Shown here piece after piece: positions 21,460-30,400 of a DNA stretch of 64,000 bases. Origin of the DNA: Saprospiraceae bacterium. Its GTDB lineage: Bacteria; Bacteroidota; Bacteroidia; Chitinophagales; Saprospiraceae. The stretch is from the NCBI GenBank assembly GCA_016715465.1, contig JADKAA010000024.1, positions 558,001-622,000 of the forward strand. The letters are read 5' to 3'. How positions within the stretch are numbered: position 1 is the stretch's first letter; the number at the start of each line of letters is the position of its first letter. The notes under the pieces are model-generated. The model was given only the letters and a program-made list of their open reading frames with translations. It ran no database searches and was not told the origin of the DNA. The position numbers and the translations under genes were made by a program.

Positions 21460-24400
21460 AGTCCTTCTTTGGTCGTTGATAAATCACAGTCAGGAGGCCC
21501 AAATCCTGTTGTAAACGCAGGAGAAACCATAGATTATACAATTATAGTTACTAATAGTGGAAATCAAACATTAACCAATTTGATTGCCAGTGATTTGATG
21601 CCGGACGGATCTATTGGAATTTTGAATGGACCGTTTGAAAGTCTTAGTATAAACGGTGAACTTAACGTGGGAGAAGTTTGGACATATAGCATAAGCTATA
21701 CAGTTAGTCAATCAGATATTGATGATGGGACCCCATTGGTGAACTTAGTTTCTGTAGTTACAAACGAAGTTCCTGGACCTATCATGGATGACGCGACAAC
21801 TTTTGTAGGACAGAATGCTTCGCTTTCAGTCTTGAAAACTCAGATTGCCGGTCCTAACCCTGTAATAGCATCAGGACAACAAATTGATTATCTCATCCAG
21901 GTTACCAATACAGGAAATGTTAGTCTAAACAATGCAATGATTTCCGATGTATTACCCGATGGAAGTGTAGGCGCGCTTTTGGGACCCATTGAAAGTTCAT
22001 CTACTAATGGAGTCATTGACATAGGTGAAACATGGACATATACCATAAGCTATATGGTCAGTCAGTCAGACATAGACTTTGGTACAGACCTTGTAAATAC
22101 TGTTTCTGTGACTACCAATGAGGTTCCGGGTCCAACATCAGATGATGCAATTACTCCTATACTTCAGAATCCTTCTATTATTATACTGAAAACAGGTGCA
22201 ATTGTAGATAATATACCTATTGGGCATAGTGCAGGAGATGAGATCACGTATCAGTTTTCTGTTACCAACACAGGAAATGTTACTTTGACAAATGTAATCG
22301 TAAATGACCTTTTGGTTTCTGTTACAGGCAGTCCAATTGACACCTTATTGCCTGGTGAAACAAATAATACAACTTTCACTGCGTCTTATCTGATTACGCA
22401 GACAGATATTGATAATGGAAGTTTCATCAATCAGGCTTTTGTCACAGGCACACCCCCTATTGGTCCAGATGTGACAGATGATGATACAGATGATCAAAAT
22501 TTCATTCAATCACCTTCCATCGAACTTGTAAAGACCGGCGTATTCTCTGATCTGCCACCTACAGGATACAATCCTGGTGACCAGATAAATTATACTTTCT
22601 GGATTTCCAATACAGGGAATGTATCCTTATCCAATATAAACCTCATCGATCTATCTGTGACAATTTTAGGAGGACCTCTGGGAGGTCTGATACCTGGCGA
22701 AGTGGATAGCACTACCTTTAGTGCTGTTTATACCATCACACAGCAGGATATAGACAATGGTTCATTTACCAATACTGCTCAGGTGTCCGGAACTGCTCCA
22801 GACAATACCGTAGTTGTTGATGAAGATGATGATGTACAACCCATGATTCAGATGCCATCATTGACAGTGATGAAAAATCAAACGGGAGGACCGAGCCCGG
22901 TTACAGCGGCTGGAGATTTAATCATGTATGAAATTGAAATTACCAACACTGGAAACGTGACCATTAATAATGTTGCTGCAGAAGATCAACTTCCTGACGG
23001 CACGACTTTCTTCCTGAGCATGCCAACGGAGAGTTTAGTTAACGATGGAAATTTAAATGTGGGTGAAACGTGGACATATTCAACCAGTTACATCGCAACA
23101 CAGAATGATATCGACATAGGAAATGTGTTGATAAATGTTGTTTCAGTGTCAAGTACAGAAGTCCCTGGGCCAACCGTCGATGATGCACATACATCAGTAT
23201 CTCAAAATCCATCTTTCACTGTCGTTAAATCACAGGTTGGAGGACCTAATCCGGTATCAAATGCAGGAGAGATCATTGATTATCAGATTAATATAATCAA
23301 CACTGGTAACTCAACATTAACAAATGTATTGGTCAGCGATATTTTGCCGGACTTGTCTGCAGGCACATTGAGTGGGCCTTTTGAGTCTGTTAGTGCCAAT
23401 GCGGAACTTAATGTTGGAGAAACATGGACATACACGATAAGTTATGCAGTAGTTCAGGCTGACATTGATGCAGGAAATGATTTGGTGAATACCGTTTATG
23501 TTTCAACACAGGAAGTTCCAGGACCAATTTCAGATGATGCCGTAACTTCAGTATCTCAGAATCCTTCACTGGTAGTATTAAAAGACCAAACAGGAGGACC
23601 AGCCATAATAACTACAGCCGGTCAATTGATTGATTATACGATTCAAATAATCAATACAGGCAATCAGACTTTGACAAGTGTAAATGTTTCAGATATTTTG
23701 CCCAGTGGCCTATTGGGTATATTAAGCGGTCCATTTGAAAATGTGTTGAGTGATGGAAAAATAAATATTGGTGAAACATGGACCTATTTGTTGACCTATG
23801 AAGTATTACAAAGTGATATAGATTCAGGAAACAATGTGGTGAATACAGTGTATGTAACAACGCAGGAAATCCCTGGCCCAATTTCAGATGATGCAGCTAC
23901 TGCAGTGCAACAGACATCAGCTATTGATCTCCAGAAAACGGGTGTTTATGTGGATCTACCTCCAATGGGTTACAATGCTGGAGATGAAATTAACTATGAA
24001 TTTGTTGTAACCAATACGGGCAATGTTACCCTGATCAATGTATATATACTTGACTTCCTGGTAACAGTTATTGGAGGACCATTAGATAGTTTGTTGCCAG
24101 GACAGTCAAATATAGCAACATTCACAGCTACATATAAAGTTACTCAAAACGATATTGACAATGGAAATTTCTCTAATCAGGCATTTGTGTTCGGCACACC
24201 ACCGCAAGGCCCTGAAATATCAGATGACGATGTGGATGATCAATCTTTTACTCAGAATCCATCTATTGCATTGCTGAAAACAGGATCATACATGGACTTG
24301 CCTCCTCTTGGAAGCAGTGCAGGTGACGTGATCAATTATCAGTTTAAAGTTACTAATACTGGAAATGTTACTTTGTCAGACATCAGTCTTATTGACCCGT

Positions 24401-27400
24401 TGGTAATTGTTACTGGAGGCCCACTTTCTTCTTTGGCGCCCGGCGAAACAGACAGCACAACATTTATTGCTGGTTATATTGTAACACAAAACGATATTGA
24501 CAGTGGCTATTTCACAAATACAGCTTATGCGGAAGGTACAGCCCCTGATAATTCTATCGTCATTGATGACGATGGCGATACACAAAATTTCATAAAAATT
24601 CCTGCAATTACGGTAAGCAAATCTCAAACAGGAGGAGCAAATCCAGTAACAACAGCAGGAGATGAGATAGAATATACCATTGAAGTAATCAATACAGGAA
24701 ACATTACCATTCACAATGTCGTCGCAGTTGATATTCAACCTGATGGAAGTTTTGGGGCGCTAAACGGCCCATTTGAAAGTTTGACCTCAAATGGTGTATT
24801 GAATGTTGGTGAAACCTGGATTTATACCATTATATATCCGGTTACTCAAAATGATATTGACCTTGAAGCAGACCTGGTGAACACGGTTTCTGTGTATTCA
24901 CTTGAAGTTCCTGGTCCGACAACGGATGATGCCACTACTCCATTAGCAACTAGTCCGGCTGTGACGGTAACAAAAATTCAGACAGGTGGCCCAAGTCCGG
25001 TAACGGCATCGGGTCAGGTGATAGAATATACGATAGTGGTATCAAACACGGGTAACCAGAGCCTTACCAACGTGTTGGTGAGTGACCTGATGCCGGATGG
25101 CAGCAACGGCATGTTGAATGGACCAGTAGAAAGCATAAGCAGTAATGACTCGTTGAATGTAGGCGAGACATGGACCCATACGATAAGTTATGTGGTAACG
25201 CAATCAGACATTGATGCGGGCCTGGCATTGGTGAACAGGGCGGTCGTGACCACAGATGAGACCCCGGATCCGACACCTGATGAGGAGACCACCCCTGTGG
25301 ATCAGAATCCATCCCTGACCATCGTTAAGACGCAGACAGGCGGCCCAAGTCCGGTAACGGCATCGGGTCAGATGATAGAATATACGATAGTGGTGTCAAA
25401 CACGGGTAACCAGAGCCTTACCAACGTATTGGTGAGTGACCTGATGCCGGATGGCAGCAACGGCATGTTGAATGGACCAGTAGAAAGCATAAGCAGTAAT
25501 GACTCGTTGAATGTAGGCGAGACATGGACCTATACGATAAGTTATGTGGTAACGCAATCAGACATTGATGCTGGCCTGGCATTGGTGAACAGGGCAGTCG
25601 TGACCACAGATGAGACCCCGGATCCGACACCTGATGAGGAGACCACCCCTGTGGATCAGAATCCATCCCTGACCATCGTTAAGACGCAGACAGGCGGCCC
25701 AAGTCCGGTAACGGCAGCGGGTCAGGTGATAGAATATACGATAGTTGTGTCAAACACGGGTAACCAGAGCCTTACCAACGTGTTGGTGAGTGACCTGATG
25801 CCGGATGGCAGCAACGGCATGTTGAATGGACCAGTAGAAAGCATAAGCAGTAATGACTCATTGAATGTAGGCGAGACATGGACCTATACGATAAGTTATG
25901 TGGTAACGCAATCAGACATTGATGCTGGCCTGGCATTGGTGAACAGGGCGGTCGTGACCACAGATGAGACCCCGGATCCGACACCTGATGAGGAGACCAC
26001 CCCTGTGGATCAGAATCCATCCCTGACCATCGTTAAGACGCAGACAGGCGGCCCAAGTCCGGTAACGGCATCGGGTCAGGTGCTAGAATATACGATAGTG
26101 GTGTCAAACACGGGTAACCAGAGCCTTACCAACGTATTGGTGAGTGACCTGATGCCGGATGGCAGCAACGGCATGTTGAATGGACCAGTAGAAAGCATAA
26201 GCAGTAATGACTCATTGAATGTAGGCGAGACATGGACCTATACGATCAGTTATGAGGTAACACAGGATGACATCGATGTGGGACTTCCATTGGTGAACAA
26301 TGTAAGTGTAACCACCACGGAAACGCCAGATCCTACGCCGGATGACGAAACTACACCTGTAGATCAGAATCCATCGATGACGGTTGCGAAGACACAGACA
26401 GGCGGCCCAAGTCCGGTAACGGCTGCAGGTCAGGTTATTGAATATTCAATCCAGATTTTGAATACGGGTAATCAAACCTTGACGAACATTGTAATTGACG
26501 ATATTATGCCTGATGGTTCCATAGGTTTGTTGTCAGGACCATTTGAAAGTAATCTTGCGGATGGTGTAATTAATATAAACGAATTTTGGACTTACACCAC
26601 TAGTTATACCATAACGCAATCAGACATTGATGCCGGCCTTCCGTTGGTGAACAACGTAATTGTGACCACCGCCGAAACCCCGGATCCTACACCTGATGAC
26701 GAAACTACACCGGTAGAACAGAACCCATCGTTGACAGTAGTTAAGACACAGATTGGTGGCCCAAGTCCGGTAACGGCAGCGGGTCAGGTGCTAGAATATG
26801 CGATAGTGGTGTCCAATACGGGTAACCAGAGCCTTACCAACGTATTGGTGAGTGACCTGATGCCGGATGGCAGCAACGGTATGTTGAATGGACCAGTAGA
26901 AAGCATAAGCAGTAATGACTCGTTGAATGTAGGCGAGACATGGACCTATACGATAAGTTATGTGGTAACGCAATCAGACATTGATGCGGGCCTGGCATTG
27001 GTGAACAGGGCGGTCGTGACCACAGATGAGACCCCGGATCCGACAACGGATGATGCCACAACTCCATTGGCAACTAGTCCGGCTGTGACGGTAACAAAAA
27101 TTCAGACAGGTGGCCCAAGCCCGGTAACGGCAGCGGGTCAGGTGATAGAATATACGATAGTGGTGTCAAACACGGGTAACCAGAGCCTTACCAACGTATT
27201 GGTGAGTGACCTGATGCCGGATGGCAGCAACGGCATGTTGAATGGACCAGTAGAAAGCATAAGCAGTAATGACTCATTGAATGTAGGCGAGACATGGACC
27301 TATACGATAAGTTATGTGGTAACGCAATCAGACATTGATGCGGGCCTGGCATTGGTGAACAGGGCGGTCGTGACCACAGATGAGACCCCGGATCCGACAC

Positions 27401-30400
27401 CGGATGAAGAGACCACCCCTGTAGATCAGAATCCATCCCTGACCATCGTTAAGACGCAGACAGGTGGCCCAAGTCCGGTAACGGCATCGGGTCAGATGAT
27501 AGAATATACGATAGTGGTGTCAAACACGGGTAACCAGAGCCTTACCAACGTATTGGTGAGTGACCTGATGCCGGATGGCAGCAACGGCATGTTGAATGGA
27601 CCAGTAGAAAGCATAAGCAGTAATGACTCGTTGAATGTAGGCGAGACATGGACCTATACGATAAGTTATGTGGTAACGCAATCCGACATTGATGCTGGCC
27701 TGGCATTGGTGAACAGGGCAGTCGTGACCACAGATGAGACCCCGGATCCGACACCTGATGAGGAGACCACCCCTGTGGATCAGAATCCATCCCTGACCAT
27801 CGTTAAGACGCAGACAGGTGGCCCAAGTCCGGTAACGGCATCGGGTCAGGTGATAGAATATACGATAGTGGTATCAAACACGGGTAACCAGAGCCTTACC
27901 AACGTGTTGGTGAGTGACCTGATGCCGGATGGCAGCAACGGCATGTTGAATGGACCAGTAGAAAGCATAAGCAGTAATGACTCGTTGAATGTAGGCGAGA
28001 CATGGACCTATACGATAAGTTATGTGGTAACGCAATCAGACATTGATGCGGGCCTGGCATTGGTGAACAGGGCGGTCGTGACCACAGATGAGACCCCGGA
28101 TCCGACACCTGATGAGGAGACCACCCCTGTGGATCAGAATCCATCCCTGACCATCGTTAAGACGCAGACAGGCGGCCCAAGTCCGGTAACGGCATCGGGT
28201 CAGGTGCTAGAATATACGATAGTGGTGTCAAACACGGGTAACCAGAGCCTTACCAACGTATTGGTGAGTGACCTGATGCCGGATGGCAGCAACGGCATGT
28301 TGAATGGACCAGTAGAAAGCATAAGCAGTAATGACTCATTGAATGTAGGCGAGACATGGACCTATACGATAAGTTATGTGGTAACGCAATCAGACATTGA
28401 TGCTGGCCTGGCATTGGTGAACAGGGCGGTTGTGACCACAGATGAGACCCCGGATCCGACACCGGATGAGGAGACTACGCCTGTGGATCAGAATCCATCG
28501 ATGACGGTAGCGAAGACACAAATAGGTGGCCCAAGTCCGGTAACGGCAGCAGGTCAGGTGATTGACTATACGATCGTATTGACCAATACAGGCAACCAGA
28601 CGCTGACCAATGTCAATACAGTAGATTTGATGCCGGATGGCAGCGCAGGAATGTTAGGTCTGCCAATAGAAAGTTTGAGTGCAAATGACTCATTGAATGT
28701 CGGTGAGATATGGACCTATACGATCAGTTATGTTGTTACACAGGAGGACATCGATTCAGGAGCAGACCTGGTGAACAACGCAGTAGTGACCACCACAGAG
28801 ACACCGGATCCGACACCGGATGACGAGACCACTCCAGTAGATCAGCAACCATCGATGACGGTAGTGAAGACACAGACCAGCGGACCAAGTCCGGTAACGG
28901 CGGCGGGCCAGGTGATCGGTTATACGATCGTACTGACCAACACCGGCAACCAGACGTTGACGAATGTAAATACAATGGATGAGATGCCGGATGGCAGCGT
29001 GGGTGTGTTAGGCCTGCCAATAGAAAGTTTGAGTTCAAATGACTCATTGAATGTGGGCGAGACATGGACTTACACGATTAGTTATGTGGTGACACAGGGC
29101 GACATCGATGCTGGCCTTCCAATGGTGAACAACGTAGTAGTGACCACCACAGAGACACCGGATCCGACACCGGATGATGAAACCACGCCCGTAGATCAGC
29201 AACCATCGATGACGGTAGTGAAGACACAGACAAGCGGACCAAGTCCGGTAACGGCGGCGGGCCAGGTGATCGGTTATACGATCGTATTGACCAACACAGG
29301 CAACCAGACGTTGACCAATGTAAATACAGTAGATGAGATGCCGGATGGCAGCGAGGGAATGTTAGGCTTGCCAATAGAAAGTTTAAGTGCGAATGACTCA
29401 TTAAATGTAGGTGAGACATGGACATACACGATCAGTTATGTGGTGACACAAGATGACACCGATTCAGGAGGAGACTTGGTGAACAAGGTTAGTGTAACCA
29501 CAACAGAGACTCCAAATCCGACAATGGATGACGAAACTACTTGGGTAAATTCGTTTGCTGCAATCTCCATTGTGAAGGGTAGTTCATTAGATCTGGGCCC
29601 AGATGGGCAGTCCTCGCCAGGTGACCTCATTACGTTTACTTACCAGGTAACCAACCTTGGAAACCAATCACTCACCAATGTGGTAGTTGATGAAAACTCG
29701 TCACATTTCACAGGAACGGGAATACTGCCATTTCCTGCCTTTATAAGTGCTTCCATGGGTAGTGCTGAAGGATCACTGAAGCCTGGAGAAACAGCAACAT
29801 ATAGTGCATTATATGCCATTACTCAATTGGATATAAATAGCGGTGAAGTCGTCAACCAGGCGACCACTGAATGTTATACACCAAATGGCGGAACACTTAC
29901 CGACTATTCTGACAGCAGCAATCCGATGGATCCAAATGAGACAGGTACGCCTTCAGATCCTGGTGGAAACGATCCTACCACTACCATTATTCCGCCATCG
30001 CCTCCGATCGCAAATGACGACCAGGATTTGGATAATGTACCGGGATCAGATGTTACCATCTATATCTTAGGAAATGACTTCTCCTTTACGACAGCTCCTG
30101 CAACCTTCTCCAATAGCTCAGTGGTATTGATCGATCCGGCAACGGGAATGCCTACACTTACACCTAATGTAGTGACGATAGCAGGCCAGGGTGTGTACAC
30201 CTATGATCCATTGACCGGTAATCTGACATTTAACCCTAATCCTGGATTTACGACAGATCCAACACCAATAGATTATGTATTGACGGAAATAGCCACAGGT
30301 TTGAGTGATGATGCAGAGGTGACCATCACCTACCAGGAGAAACCGCCAATAGCGAACGACGATCAGGATCTGGACAATGTACCGGGCACCGATGTGACGA

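Noticed and set aside
9774..29553. Many minus-strand open frames of 60-140 codons spaced 354 bp apart inside the repeat array
   Set aside because: They recur once per unit only because the units are nearly identical, and their translations have no domain character.
9774..29553. Array considered as a CRISPR or tandem DNA element
   Set aside because: Units are in frame, protein-coding and 354 bp long with no spacers.
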